A DNA stretch of 64,000 nt from Paraeggerthella hominis (GCF_021044775.1 NZ_JAJNOQ010000005.1:124001-188000); one strand, 5' to 3'. Positions 17,727-27,270 are shown, counted from the first letter of the stretch. Program-made: numbers and translations. Notes: generated from the letters alone by a model not told the origin.

Positions 17727-20700
17727 CTACTCGTTCAACCCGGCAGCTGCAACCGTCCCCGCAGGAGCACCCTGAGAAACGTTTGCCGCGGAGGCCTCGT
17801 CGTCGAACCGAGAAGGCGCGCCGGGAGCGGGGTCACCGCCCCCGGTCAGGTTGTCTTCGTACTGCTTCAGCTTACGAGAGAACAGGCTGCGACGCAGCGT
17901 CACGCAAGCGGAATATATGGCCGTGACAATGATGCCCAGTATGATGTACCAGTGCACCCAGCACGACGCATGATCGTGACCAGCAAGCGGCGTTTCCCCA
18001 TCGGAGATTTCGGTTTCGCGCTGAGCAAGCGGGGTCTCGTTGTCGCCGATGACCGCTTCGGCAGCGCCCCCGAGCACGTCCACGATGGGCGCAACGATAG
18101 GCGCCAGCGGGCTGTCAGGAGGAACCGTGCCCGGTTCGGGCAGCGGCGTAGGCGTCGGAGTAGGCTCGACCGGGTCGGGCGGAATCGGCGGAATCGGCGG
18201 AGCCGTAATGGTGAACGTACCGTTGATCACGGAAACCGCGTAGTTCGGATTCTGCGTGAACAGAGCGGTCAGAGCGCCTTGGTACACGCCCACGGCCTCT
18301 TCGCCGCCGGGACGGACGTAGGCCACGTCGCCCAGATCGCCTTCGGCCACCAGGCCCTCGACCGTGCCGGTGAAGGTCGGATCGGCGGCACCTGCAACCT
18401 TGGAAGCATCGGCAACCGTAATGGTGACGGGCGCAGGGGTGATGACAACGGTCGCGCTCACCGGAGCCGTTTCCCGGTACCCCGGATGCGTGGCCTTCAC
18501 GTGCACCGTGTACGTTCCGGCATTCGTGAACGACGGATTGCTCTCAGACCAGGTTGCCCCGTTGTCCACCGAGTACAGCAGCGTGGAGCCCTCGACGTCA
18601 GCCTCGGCCGTAACGGATACAGGCTGCGCGTCGTAGACCTTCGTCAAACCTTCGGCATCGGACGTGATGCGAACGATATTGCCGTCTGCGGGCTCGATGG
18701 AGAAGTCGCCCGGCTCCACCGTATAGGTGTAGTTGCCGTTGAGATTGTCGACCGTAGCAGTAAGGACACCTGCATAGGAACCGACAGCTTCATCGTTGTT
18801 GGTGCGGCTGTAAACCACATTGCCCAGCGAATCGGAGCCGATCAGCCCTTCGACCGCACCCGTGAAGGCAGGGTCGGATTCCCCGAACTTCTTGGACGAG
18901 TCGTTAACCTTGATGGTGGCGGGCGCGGGAGTGATTCTGGCGGTTACCGAATTGCTGGTCCACACCTGGGTTCCGCGGATCACCTTCACGGTAACTTCGG
19001 TGGAATCCGCCACATTGACGAACTCGTTGGCAGCAAGCTGCGTGTCGCCAACCCAATATTCGATTGTATCGCCGGGCAGAACAACGCCGTGCAGCAGCAC
19101 CTTATGCGGAGCGCCGTCGTAGGTGACGTCGAAGCCGCTTGCACTGAGCGTGGAGAAGTCGGGGACGAACTTGGCCGTGAAGGTGGTCGCCTTGTACAGG
19201 TCGCCGTCGCGGTCGACGTTGGCGGCGGCCAGCTCGGCGCTCAGCGCCGCCCCGGCCCCCTCGATGCGCGCGTCGCCCTTGTACCAGCCCTCGAACTTGT
19301 AGCCGGGGGCGGGCGCGGCGGTCGAGCCGGTCACGCCGGAGGTGCCGAGCACCTGGATGCCCCGGTTGTCGGCGGGGTCGGCCGTGCCGTTGCCGTCGGT
19401 GGCGTAGCTCACCGCGTAGGTCTGGCCGTCGTCGGGGACGAACTTGGCCGTGAAGGTGGTCGCCTTGTACAGGTCGCCGTCGCGGTCGACGTTGGCGGCG
19501 GCCAGCTCGGCGCTCAGCGCCGCCCCGGCCCCCTCGATGCGCGCGTCGCCCTTGTACCAGCCCTCGAACTTGTAGCCGGGGGCGGGCGCGGCGGTCGAGC
19601 CGGTCACGCCGGAGGTGCCGAGCACCTGGATGCCCCGGTTGTCGGCGGGGTCGGCCGTGCCGTTGCCGTCGGTGGCGTAGCTCACCGCGTAGGTCTGGGT
19701 TTCATCGACGACGAAGCGGGCCCAATAGCTGCCCCCGGCATAAACGCCGTCTACCTTAGAAGGAACGAAACGCGCGTCACGGGAAATCGGATTTCCCGAT
19801 GCCTCCGCGTTGTCATACCAGCCGTCAAATCTATACCCAGAATCTGGCGAAGCCGTCGAGCCAGAAGCGATGCCCGTTACAGGAGCGATCGTTTCGGAAG
19901 CACTGCTTACCGACCCGCCCGTCAAAGCGGTATACGTGTAAGTTACAGGCTTGCTTTCCTTCCATTGAGCGTACAGCGTGGTGTTGCCCGTCAGCGAAAG
20001 AACTTCGCTGACGGAGTAAGACCTGCCCGAACCATCAGGTTTCGTGTTCCAAACCGCGAAAGAATACCCTGCCCTGTCAAACATACTGTCAGGCAGCGTT
20101 ACATAATCGTTCTTTTCAGCCGTCCATGTTTCCGTAGCAGGGTTGCTCCCGTAGTTAGCATTGAAGACAAGGCTCACCGCCAAACTAGGATTCACGTAAC
20201 GAGCAACGAGCTTTGTATCGCCGTTCATCTTGATAGTGTTCCCCGGATAGTACGTGCGACCAGATCCGTCAACCTGCCAACCGACGAATGTCTTGCCGGA
20301 CGCAGAAAGCAAAGCGTCTTTTACAGGAGCCTTTACGCCAAGCGCGTAGCTGTTAGTATCGACAGGCACGCTTCCGAAACCGATCCCCTTGTCGTACGTC
20401 AAAGAAAACCCATCGGTTTTCCAGCGCCCGTACAAGGTCACATCACCGGATACAGGCGTCTCCCAGCTATAGGCAACCAGGCGATCGGTTCCCGGAAGAT
20501 ACCAGTACCATCCAAGAAACTCGCCCAGACCCTCATAGCCCTGACCCACAATGTACACCCCAGGATCTTTGATGTACTCGCCCTGAGCAATACCCTGCGT
20601 CTTTACCGGGGTCCCATCTCCCTCGTGCGTGTAGAACTTGGCGGAGTATTGGGAGGACTCCCATTTCGCATATAATTGGACGTTGCTGCCCGGCATAGTG

Positions 20701-22931
20701 GCTGTACCGAAATCGTAGGGCAGCATATAGTCGCTATCCAGATACCATCCCTTGAATACGTAATGTTCGCGAGTGGGGTCGTCAGGTTCGTGCTGAGCCA
20801 TAGGAGCTTCGTACAAGACCGTTTTAGAGAGAACAAAGCTTCCGCCCATGGAGTTGAAGGACAAGGTGTATGCATTGCGATCATAATAGAAGTTGTAGGT
20901 AGACACCCACTGGCTCCCGTCCCATTCCCAGACAGGATCTGTATTGTAGTCCGATTTTTTGGAAAACCCGCCGATGGTCTTCGCGCTTAGGCTTCCGCTG
21001 TGAAGCAGCTCTTGCGTATATTCGTTAAGAGCGCTGTAGTATTTGCCGTTCGGCATTTGTTTCGCATCCGCAGGAAGATTAGAGGGATCCGCCACCTCAA
21101 GCCAGTAGTTTACCTGGCTTCGCGACACCGTGTTCCACGACGCTGTCGCCGTTATCACCTTATCGTTGTTGGCGCTCGCTATGATATCTTCGGTCATCGT
21201 AAAACGATGGCTCACGAACGTGCTGTAGCCGAAGCCGGTCCACCCGGCAAAGCCCTGATTCCGGTTGCTCCAAAACGTCGCATTCTTAGATGACACCCAA
21301 AGGCTTCCGATAGACTGCTCGTATTTTGCTGCAAACGAATACTTGCTGGAGTTCCAGCCTCCACTGTACAGAACACCGTCAAAGCTCATCCAACGAGAAC
21401 TGCTACTGCCCAGATCGAATTGCACCGTATACAGCGTACGCTTGTAATACACGTTTATTACCGTGGAGCCCGTGCCGGAAATCTGGGTCGTATCGCCGAA
21501 CGCGTAGTATCCGTACTTAGCCAGGTCGCTGTATTGATTGGGATTCAAAAGACCTGAAGCCCGCAAGCTATCGCCCGACACCGTGCTCCCCGCTTGAGCG
21601 CGCATGGTAACTTGCTGGCTAAACGAGTAATTGCTCGTATTCGTGCCGGCATCGCCGGCAATATTCGCATGCTCGAAGTTGTACACAAGCGTGTAATCGA
21701 CGGTCGCGCCCTTCCATACGCCGTACAAGACCGTATCGGCCTTGATCTGCGTATCGAAGTTGAACGCCCCCGAGCTTCCATCCTCGCTCGTCGACCAATA
21801 CTGGAAGTCGTACCCCTCGCGAGTCGGATCGTTGGGCTCGGGGCACATTTCGCCCTCTACCACGTTTTTCGAAATGGGATCGTTTCCTTCAGCAGTGAAC
21901 GTGACCGTATGCAACGCAGCGCTCACCGCATCGACGGCAAGAACGGGCGACAAATGGCTCAACGTCGCCCGAGTTCCATCGGAAACCTTCTCAACGTCTG
22001 CTATATTGCCCTCGGAGTGATACAAAGACGTGGACCCGGCCTTCAAATCAGCGTTCGCCAACGTCAGGGAAACGTCGCCTTTAGGCTGGATCTGATTCCC
22101 CGCGGCGTCGAACAGCGTCACATCCACGGCGACAAAGCCGACCAGCTTCTTTCCTTCGGCCGAAGCTTTCTCCTCGGCAACTTGGCGAACGTCCTCGCCC
22201 CCAAGCGGAACGACCTTCATGGCAACGCCCGCAGGGAGCACGCCAGCGGGCGCCTCCAAAGAGACCGTGGTCGCACCGACCGTTTGGGAGAGAGAAACAG
22301 CCGGAGCATTGGAATTCCCAGTCGTATCAACCTTCGAGTCGCCGGTAATAGGCGTGGTCTCGGGCGCCGGCGCAGGCTGCTCGGCCTCCACGGCCTCGGC
22401 GTTCACGGTAACCACCAGCGTGCTGTCCACGTGCTCGGCGGCAATGGCGTAGCCGCCGTCAATCTCTTGAACCGGTACGTTCTCGCTCGCGGAGTTGCGT
22501 GCAACAACCTGGGAAACCCTGTAGCCCGTATCGGCCGAAGCGGCGAACTTCAGCTCTTTGTGCAGCTCGGTTGTAAGCGTCTTGGCATAAAGAATCTGGT
22601 CCTTCACGGACACGTAGGCATGCTCGGCCTCAAACGTGACCACCGCTTCGTCAACCTCGGGCGCAACGATAGGCCCGGCCTGCGATGCGGACGAGTCAGA
22701 TCCAGCGGCATCGGCACCGTGCTGCACGGCGTCTTGAACCGCCTGCTGATCCTGAGAGGCCTCAATGGTCTCCGCCGATTTCTGCGCAGAAGAACCAGCC
22801 GACGCTCCGTCGGCGCCGCCTTCGGCAAAAGCCGCGAAATTCGTCATGGTCAAAACCATGACAACCGCCATGAACACGGCCAGGCATTTGCCTTCAAACG
22901 TGTTTTTGAGATCGAGCATCTTCTCTAGCAT
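17727..22931 (-). CDS. Giant cell-surface protein with InlB-type and MBG-type repeats
   Basis: 1,734 residues. Start at 22931 gives a signal peptide (MLEKMLDLKNTF, then a hydrophobic core ending A-A-F-A-E). Next come an acidic Ser/Ala-rich stretch, InlB B-type (Listeria-Bacteroides) repeats of the form 'DPTREGYDFQYW ... TVLYGVW', two identical 91-residue modules, and MBG-type beta repeats (T-I-K-V-N-D-S-S-K-K-F-G, I-T-P-A-P-A/V-T-I). A Pro-rich spacer (PPIPPIPPDP) leads to one C-terminal membrane span (WYIILGIIVTAIY) and a cytoplasmic tail of about 65 residues. No LPXTG motif is present, so it is probably held by the span itself. Such proteins typically act in adhesion or surface-layer interactions; the ligand is unknown. 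Base composition varies along the gene, the repeat modules being markedly GC-richer than the central InlB region. Confidence 0.85.
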   Translation of the reverse strand: MLEKMLDLKNTFEGKCLAVFMAVVMVLTMTNFAAFAEGGADGASAGSSAQKSAETIEASQDQQAVQDAVQHGADAAGSDSSASQAGPIVAPEVDEAVVTFEAEHAYVSVKDQILYAKTLTTELHKELKFAASADTGYRVSQVVARNSASENVPVQEIDGGYAIAAEHVDSTLVVTVNAEAVEAEQPAPAPETTPITGDSKVDTTGNSNAPAVSLSQTVGATTVSLEAPAGVLPAGVAMKVVPLGGEDVRQVAEEKASAEGKKLVGFVAVDVTLFDAAGNQIQPKGDVSLTLANADLKAGSTSLYHSEGNIADVEKVSDGTRATLSHLSPVLAVDAVSAALHTVTFTAEGNDPISKNVVEGEMCPEPNDPTREGYDFQYWSTSEDGSSGAFNFDTQIKADTVLYGVWKGATVDYTLVYNFEHANIAGDAGTNTSNYSFSQQVTMRAQAGSTVSGDSLRASGLLNPNQYSDLAKYGYYAFGDTTQISGTGSTVINVYYKRTLYTVQFDLGSSSSRWMSFDGVLYSGGWNSSKYSFAAKYEQSIGSLWVSSKNATFWSNRNQGFAGWTGFGYSTFVSHRFTMTEDIIASANNDKVITATASWNTVSRSQVNYWLEVADPSNLPADAKQMPNGKYYSALNEYTQELLHSGSLSAKTIGGFSKKSDYNTDPVWEWDGSQWVSTYNFYYDRNAYTLSFNSMGGSFVLSKTVLYEAPMAQHEPDDPTREHYVFKGWYLDSDYMLPYDFGTATMPGSNVQLYAKWESSQYSAKFYTHEGDGTPVKTQGIAQGEYIKDPGVYIVGQGYEGLGEFLGWYWYLPGTDRLVAYSWETPVSGDVTLYGRWKTDGFSLTYDKGIGFGSVPVDTNSYALGVKAPVKDALLSASGKTFVGWQVDGSGRTYYPGNTIKMNGDTKLVARYVNPSLAVSLVFNANYGSNPATETWTAEKNDYVTLPDSMFDRAGYSFAVWNTKPDGSGRSYSVSEVLSLTGNTTLYAQWKESKPVTYTYTALTGGSVSSASETIAPVTGIASGSTASPDSGYRFDGWYDNAEASGNPISRDARFVPSKVDGVYAGGSYWARFVVDETQTYAVSYATDGNGTADPADNRGIQVLGTSGVTGSTAAPAPGYKFEGWYKGDARIEGAGAALSAELAAANVDRDGDLYKATTFTAKFVPDDGQTYAVSYATDGNGTADPADNRGIQVLGTSGVTGSTAAPAPGYKFEGWYKGDARIEGAGAALSAELAAANVDRDGDLYKATTFTAKFVPDFSTLSASGFDVTYDGAPHKVLLHGVVLPGDTIEYWVGDTQLAANEFVNVADSTEVTVKVIRGTQVWTSNSVTARITPAPATIKVNDSSKKFGESDPAFTGAVEGLIGSDSLGNVVYSRTNNDEAVGSYAGVLTATVDNLNGNYTYTVEPGDFSIEPADGNIVRITSDAEGLTKVYDAQPVSVTAEADVEGSTLLYSVDNGATWSESNPSFTNAGTYTVHVKATHPGYRETAPVSATVVITPAPVTITVADASKVAGAADPTFTGTVEGLVAEGDLGDVAYVRPGGEEAVGVYQGALTALFTQNPNYAVSVINGTFTITAPPIPPIPPDPVEPTPTPTPLPEPGTVPPDSPLAPIVAPIVDVLGGAAEAVIGDNETPLAQRETEISDGETPLAGHDHASCWVHWYIILGIIVTAIYSACVTLRRSLFSRKLKQYEDNLTGGGDPAPGAPSRFDDEASAANVSQGAPAGTVAAAGLNE
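19158..19698 (-). repeat. Perfect 273-bp tandem duplication inside the surface protein gene
   Basis: Copy 1 is 19158-19430 and copy 2 is 19431-19698. The period is 273 bp, i.e. 91 codons, so the frame is kept, and I see no difference between the copies over the 268 bases compared. Each encodes one InlB-like module beginning D-D-G-Q-T-Y-A-V-S-Y and ending F-T-A-K-F-V-P-D. Identity at synonymous sites points to very recent duplication or ongoing recombination; copy number could differ among strains or be collapsed in assemblies. Confidence 0.93.
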
Positions 22932-23366
22932 ACGTATCACCCACACTTCTACCGGATCGCCATTCCGGATTGACGCTTGCGCCGGGCAACTAGCCCGCAC
23001 GATGCGAAGCGCGACGAGCGCTTCCCCTGTCAGTGTGCCGTTACGTTATCGAGCATGCTCGTGTTCGTGACTCCCGTGGTAGGCTTGCCCGAGCTTCCGT
23101 TCATGCGAAAACCGTACAAACCCTTAATTAGTTTACCATGCAAGCGTTCAAATGTCTCTTTGTCGGGTGCATTTTTCGGCTGTTTACCCAACTGTTGAAT
23201 AAGCGGTAAAACCTGATGAACGTACATAAACAAGCAAATCGAGCCCTGGGGCGCCCTTCGAAACAACACATCCTCCATGCCTTTCCCGCAGCTTGGCGTA
23301 CCCTGCGATCCACGCTGCAGCATAGCGGTATAATGCCCAATACGGCTCAACCCCAGAAAGGCGTGC
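22932..23366. other. 435-bp divergent intergenic region
   Basis: Lies between the divergent surface-protein gene (minus) and the lipoprotein gene (plus), so it must hold promoters for both. It contains the perfect palindrome CGAGCATGCTCG at 23056-23067 and an AT-richer stretch at 23115-23215. I looked for a c-di-GMP riboswitch on the minus strand and did not recognise one. A 65-codon minus-strand frame (23030-23227) is open here but lacks a ribosome binding site. Confidence 0.5.
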
Positions 23367-24389
23367 ATGCAGGAAGACGCTGCGATAGTCGTCCCTTGTC
23401 GACAGTCTGCGAAATCGGCGGCTTCCATGCCCCGGAGAATTCGCGCGCACCGCATCTTCCGCTGCCTGCGCGCGGCCGCGTTCGCCTGCGCGCTCCTGGT
23501 TCTTTTGACAAGCTGCAGCGAAAGCGGCCGAGGAACCGACTCTCCGTCAAGCGGCAACCAGGGGCAAACCTCCGGGCCAGCCTTCACGCAGACCGAACCC
23601 GCCCTCTCCCCCTTCGACGCATCGGCCGCGACCAACCTCGACGGAGCGCTCATAGACGCTTCCCATCTTTCGGAGGGTTACGTTTCGGTCAGCGCCACAT
23701 CGCAATCTCGATTGAAGTTCCAAGTGAAAAGCGGGGGTCTGGAGTACAACTACGACCTCCCCAACGACGGTACGCCCATATCGTGCCCGCTCAGCGAGGG
23801 CAACGCAACCTACTCTTTCACCGTATGGGAGAACACGTCGGGAAACCGCTATGTCGAACTGGCCAGCCTGCCCGATCAAAACGTGGCCCTTTCCGACGAG
23901 TTCCAACCGTTCATCAGGCCCAGCGTCTATTGCAACTACGGACCGGACAGCGCCGCGGCAAAACTGGCGAACGAGCTATGCGCCAACGCGCAGAACCAAG
24001 GCGACGTGGTGCGCGCCGTTTACACTTGGATCGTGGACAATGTAGCGTACGACGAGGAGAAAGCCGCTGCACTTGCCGACGCAACCGGATACGTTCCCTC
24101 CCCCGACGCAACCATCAACGCCAAAACCGGCATCTGCTTCGACTACGCATCCCTCGCAGCGGCTATGCTTCGTAGCCAAGGCGTTCCCTGCAAGATAATC
24201 ACCGGAAACGTCTCGCCTGATAATATATACCATGCATGGAACATGATATATATTGATGGCACGTGGATCGGCGCCGGTATCGACGTCAGGCAGAACACCT
24301 GGACGCGCATCGATACCACGTTTGCCGCAGGGGGCGCGTCAAGCTACGTCGGAGACGGAACCGGCTACACCGATCGTTACACGTACTGA
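23367..24389 (+). CDS. Transglutaminase-like lipoprotein
   Basis: 340 residues. A signal peptide with lipobox L-L-T-S-C precedes a Ser/Gly-rich linker. The C-terminal half is a transglutaminase/protease-like domain: the catalytic Cys lies in K-T-G-I-C-F-D-Y-A (about 253), His in N-I-Y-H-A-W-N (about 290) and Asp in the following Y-I-D-G-T-W-I-G block, a complete Cys-His-Asp triad. In anaerobic actinobacteria and firmicutes such domains process or crosslink cell-wall or surface proteins. The start at 23367 has AAAGG just upstream; an ATG at 23427 (MPRRIRAHR) would give a more usual signal-peptide length. It precedes the pilus-like operon on the same strand, 45 bases away. Confidence 0.85.
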   Translation: MQEDAAIVVPCRQSAKSAASMPRRIRAHRIFRCLRAAAFACALLVLLTSCSESGRGTDSPSSGNQGQTSGPAFTQTEPALSPFDASAATNLDGALIDASHLSEGYVSVSATSQSRLKFQVKSGGLEYNYDLPNDGTPISCPLSEGNATYSFTVWENTSGNRYVELASLPDQNVALSDEFQPFIRPSVYCNYGPDSAAAKLANELCANAQNQGDVVRAVYTWIVDNVAYDEEKAAALADATGYVPSPDATINAKTGICFDYASLAAAMLRSQGVPCKIITGNVSPDNIYHAWNMIYIDGTWIGAGIDVRQNTWTRIDTTFAAGGASSYVGDGTGYTDRYTY

Positions 24390-24434
24390 CATGCTAGTTT
24401 GCGCATGAGGGCAAGATAAGGAGCGAGTAGGGAC

Positions 24435-25487
24435 ATGGCCACGAAGATGCTCGAAAGCAGTGCGATCGCCGCATTTTGCGAAAGCGCCGCCGTCATGCAC
24501 TCAGCCGGCATTCAGATGGACGAAGCCGTCTACCTGCTAGGCGAAAACATGCAGGACGCCGCGTTCAAGAACGCCTGCGACAGCGTATATGCAGAGCTGA
24601 TCTCAGGGAAATCACTGGCTGAGGCTTTGGAAAAGTCAGAGAGCTTCCCCCATCACGTGGTGGACATGGTTGCCGCCGGCGAACACTCGGGACGCTTGGA
24701 GAACGTGCTGTGGAGCCTGGCGAAGTACTACGACGAAGAAGACCGCCTGTACGCTAAAACCAAAAGCGCCGTTGCCTACCCCGCCGCGCTCCTGTCCGTG
24801 ATGACGGTGATCCTGCTGTTCACCGTAGCCGTCATCCTGCCCGTGTTCGTTGACGTTTACACCGGCTTGACTGGCAACCTGACCAGCGGATCTTTCGCTT
24901 ACGTGAACGCGTCCATCATCATCGGATGGACCGCTTTGGGCATTACGCTGCTTTGCACGGTGCTGGTGCTTGTTGGCATCGTCGCCAGCCGCTCGCCCCA
25001 AGGCCGCAGCAAGCTTGTCCGGCTGCTCGAACGCATGCCGCTCACGCGCGAACCGCTGCGTCAAATGGCCGTCGGGCGGTTCACGGCCGCACTCGCCACG
25101 TTCGTCGCAGCCGGCGTAAACACCGACACCGCTATGGAGCGCGCCGTTGCCATGGTCGACCATCCCGCCTTGAAATCCCAGCTTGAGAACGTGCGCGGCC
25201 AAATGACCGACCCGTCGCTCGGCAAAAGCCTGGCGCAAGCAGTATTCGACAACAACGTGTTCGAGCCCGTCTATGCGCGCATGCTCGTGGTAGGCACACG
25301 CTCGGGAAGCCTGGAAACCGTGCTGGCCAGCTTGTCGGACACGTTCTTCGACGACTCCTCCATCCGCCTCGATCGCCTCATCGACAGCGTGGAGCCCACC
25401 TTGGCGGCCTTTTTGACCGTCAGCGTGGGAGCAACGCTGATAGCCGTCATGCTGCCCCTTATCGGCATCATGGGATCGATCGGATAA
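24435..25487 (+). CDS. GspF/PilC-family inner-membrane platform protein
   Basis: 350 residues with the type II secretion / type IV pilus F-domain present twice (about 12-135 and 215-335), each with the internal G-(E/T)-x-S-G-x-L-E motif (AAGEHSGRLENVL and VGTRSGSLETVL). Predicted membrane spans lie near 120-145, 160-185 and 325-348, as in PilC/GspF. The family forms the membrane base that couples the cytoplasmic ATPase to pilin movement. First gene of a tightly packed plus-strand set that ends in pilT, which supports a pilus function. Confidence 0.9.
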   Translation: MATKMLESSAIAAFCESAAVMHSAGIQMDEAVYLLGENMQDAAFKNACDSVYAELISGKSLAEALEKSESFPHHVVDMVAAGEHSGRLENVLWSLAKYYDEEDRLYAKTKSAVAYPAALLSVMTVILLFTVAVILPVFVDVYTGLTGNLTSGSFAYVNASIIIGWTALGITLLCTVLVLVGIVASRSPQGRSKLVRLLERMPLTREPLRQMAVGRFTAALATFVAAGVNTDTAMERAVAMVDHPALKSQLENVRGQMTDPSLGKSLAQAVFDNNVFEPVYARMLVVGTRSGSLETVLASLSDTFFDDSSIRLDRLIDSVEPTLAAFLTVSVGATLIAVMLPLIGIMGSIG

Positions 25488-25491
25488 CGCC

Positions 25492-25818
25492 ATGTACCGC
25501 GAGATGACAAAACAGGAGATCAGAAAGCGAACGCGCAAACGTATGTCGATATTTTTCGCCATCGTTGCCGCAGCGGCGCTCATTTGGGTCGCCTACGGTT
25601 TCGTCAGCGCAACCCTACGCGAGCAAGGCGAGCTTTCGGTGCGAAACGCCATACTGAACAGCGCGAAGCAATGCTGCGCGATCGAGGGCACCTATCCGCC
25701 GTCCTTGGCGTATCTCGAGAAAAACTACGGGCTTGTCGTAAACCGGAGCGACTACGCAATCACCTACGAGGTGTTCGCCGACAACGTCATGCCCAACGTC
25801 GTGGTGCTGGCAAAATGA
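25492..25818 (+). CDS. Small membrane-anchored protein of the pilus operon, unknown function
   Basis: 108 residues. A basic N-terminus (K-R-T-R-K-R) leads into one membrane span (about 19-40); the outer part carries paired cysteines (K-Q-C-C-A-I-E-G-T-Y-P-P-S-L-A-Y-L). The text 'YPPSLAYLEKNYGL' resembles the region after the helix of pseudopilins, where a processed, partly folded domain begins. There is no clear prepilin cleavage site. It starts 5 bases after the GspF-like gene and its TGA overlaps the next ATG, so it is co-translated with pilus genes. Confidence 0.75.
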   Translation: MYREMTKQEIRKRTRKRMSIFFAIVAAAALIWVAYGFVSATLREQGELSVRNAILNSAKQCCAIEGTYPPSLAYLEKNYGLVVNRSDYAITYEVFADNVMPNVVVLAK

Positions 25819-26342
25819 ACGGCAACCACAACATAGCACAGGCGCTTGTCCAGGCAACGCACCCGGGTCAAGCCGCAAGCCGCCCGAGCCAAAGTCGCGA
25901 CCGCGTGTTCATCACGATCTTGTTCGCGGTGCTTTCGCTGTTTCTCCTGATCTCGCTGCTTGTAGGAACGAACGCGTACAAGTCCATCAACGCCGTGCGC
26001 ACCGCCTCCGACGAAACACGTCTGGGATTGTCGCTCATAGGAAACTCCATTCGCGCAAACGATGCGACCGACGCTGTAGGAGTGGCCGAAGGACCGGAGG
26101 GGTCGGCGCTCGTGCTGACCGAGCGCCTGGAAAGCGGCGTGTACGAAACAAGACTGTACGCCTACCAAGGATCGATCGTCGAAGAATACGCTCGCGCCGA
26201 CGCCGCCTTCACGCCGGAAAAAGCGCGTGAAATCGTGAAATCGAAGCGATTCGACTTCGCATACGAGAACGGCCTGCTAACCGTGCACACCGACCAGGGC
26301 TCGACCTCCGTCGCCTTGCGCAGCGTCCGAGGGGGTTCATGA
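25815..26342 (+). CDS. DUF4860-like membrane-anchored protein of the pilus operon
   Basis: 175 residues. Start ATG at 25815 overlaps the preceding stop (ATGA). One membrane span (about 33-54, 'VFITILFAVLSLFLLISLLV') is followed by Y-K-S-I-N-A-V-R, then T-R-L-G-L-S-L-I-G-N-S-I-R-A-N-D, a pattern I associate with DUF4860 proteins found in firmicute and actinobacterial pilus loci. The remainder is a beta-rich extracellular domain. Probably a minor pilin-like subunit. The family assignment is from memory of its typical N-terminal text, not a search. Confidence 0.75.
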   Translation: MNGNHNIAQALVQATHPGQAASRPSQSRDRVFITILFAVLSLFLLISLLVGTNAYKSINAVRTASDETRLGLSLIGNSIRANDATDAVGVAEGPEGSALVLTERLESGVYETRLYAYQGSIVEEYARADAAFTPEKAREIVKSKRFDFAYENGLLTVHTDQGSTSVALRSVRGGS

Positions 26343-26806
26343 TGGTCGTGCAGATTCCGCGCCACAGGCGCGCACGCGAAGAGAACCGCCGTTCATGGCA
26401 TGGCGGCGCGTTCATCGTTGAATCGCTTGTGCTTCTTGCATTTCTGATGGCCGCACTTGCCGTGGTGGTTCAGCTTACGGGAATCGCGCACGAGCGCGGA
26501 ACGGAAGCCGACCACCTTTCAAACGCCGTCACGATTGCTGCGAACAATGCCGAAGCGTTCGCAGCCGACCCAGCATCGGGGAACATGACCGCATCGTTCA
26601 CCATTGCAAACGGTAGCCTGGTGGAAGTCGACGGTACGCCGGATGCAGGAGACGAGAGCACAACGTACCAGGTCAACCGCACGGTAGAGCAACATGACAA
26701 GGGCGGCGGAACCCTGTATACCGCCCATATCGCAGTAACGCAAGGTGCCGAAACCGTATACACGTTGGACACGTCCCGCTACTCGACCGGCGCAGAGGAG
26801 GCTTGA
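26339..26806 (+). CDS. Type IV pilin-like protein with prepilin cleavage site
   Basis: 155 residues. After 23 leader residues comes G-G|A-F-I-V-E-S-L-V-L-L, i.e. Gly at -1 and Glu at +5, the hallmark processed by prepilin peptidase, followed by a hydrophobic helix of about 20 residues. The rest is a small Thr-rich beta domain. It overlaps its neighbours by ATGA at both ends. This is the only protein in the operon with a textbook prepilin site, so it is the best candidate for the major or an initiating pilin. No prepilin peptidase gene is in the window. Confidence 0.8.
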   Translation: MMVVQIPRHRRAREENRRSWHGGAFIVESLVLLAFLMAALAVVVQLTGIAHERGTEADHLSNAVTIAANNAEAFAADPASGNMTASFTIANGSLVEVDGTPDAGDESTTYQVNRTVEQHDKGGGTLYTAHIAVTQGAETVYTLDTSRYSTGAEEA

Positions 26807-27270
26807 TGAGCAGATCGAAAGGATCGGTACGCATCGGACCCATCAGCCTGTTTACCCTGATGACCGTCTTGTGTTTGGCTGTACTGGGAGTTTTGTCCAT
26901 CAGCACGGCCCAGGCAACGTACGCGGCAGCGGAGAAGCAGGCGGCGTTCACCGCAGACACCTACGTCAACGAAAGCGCAGCACAGAATCTGCTCGCAAAC
27001 GTCGACGAAACGCTGGCAAGCGTACGGAAAGCAGGCGGCAGCCTCGACGCCGCCCTCGTTGCGGTGGACGGCATGCTGCCGAGCAACGCCAAGCGCGAAG
27101 GAACGACCGTTTCGGCGAAGTTCAGCACCGAAAGCGGCCGAGCGTTGGACATCGAACTAACCGTGCGCGCCAACGCAACGTACGAGATAACGGCATGGAA
27201 AGCAACGACGCAGTGGACGAACGCGAGCTCGGGCGAAACGCTCTGGTCGGGCGCCGCTCAAACACGATAG
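26803..27270 (+). CDS. Membrane-anchored pilus-operon protein, unknown function
   Basis: 155 residues. Near the N-terminus, after S-I-G/V-R-I-G-P-I-S-L-F, lies a single hydrophobic helix (about 13-37) followed by Q-A-T-Y-A-A-A-E-K-Q-A-A-F-T-A-D-T-Y, an alpha-helical segment like those in PilX/pilus assembly proteins. The C-terminal part is a beta-rich domain ending Trp-rich. No Glu+5 prepilin motif. It overlaps the pilin gene by 4 bases and precedes pilT by 8, so it belongs to the same transcript. Likely a minor structural or assembly subunit. Confidence 0.72.
   Translation: MMSRSKGSVRIGPISLFTLMTVLCLAVLGVLSISTAQATYAAAEKQAAFTADTYVNESAAQNLLANVDETLASVRKAGGSLDAALVAVDGMLPSNAKREGTTVSAKFSTESGRALDIELTVRANATYEITAWKATTQWTNASSGETLWSGAAQTR

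Noticed and set aside
17391..20675. Open forward frame of over 1,000 codons opposite the surface protein gene
   Set aside because: Pure antisense shadow of a high-GC repeat gene; repeats itself with the 273-bp duplication, Arg/Gly/Val-biased, no RBS or recognisable domain.
22932..23210. Possible c-di-GMP riboswitch ahead of the surface protein
   Set aside because: Searched because such genes are often controlled this way; neither the conserved core nor tetraloop pairing of class I or II could be found.
23030..23227. 65-codon minus-strand frame upstream of the surface protein gene
   Set aside because: No ribosome binding site and partly AT-rich, promoter-like sequence; kept only as a remark because the peptide text is not obviously random.
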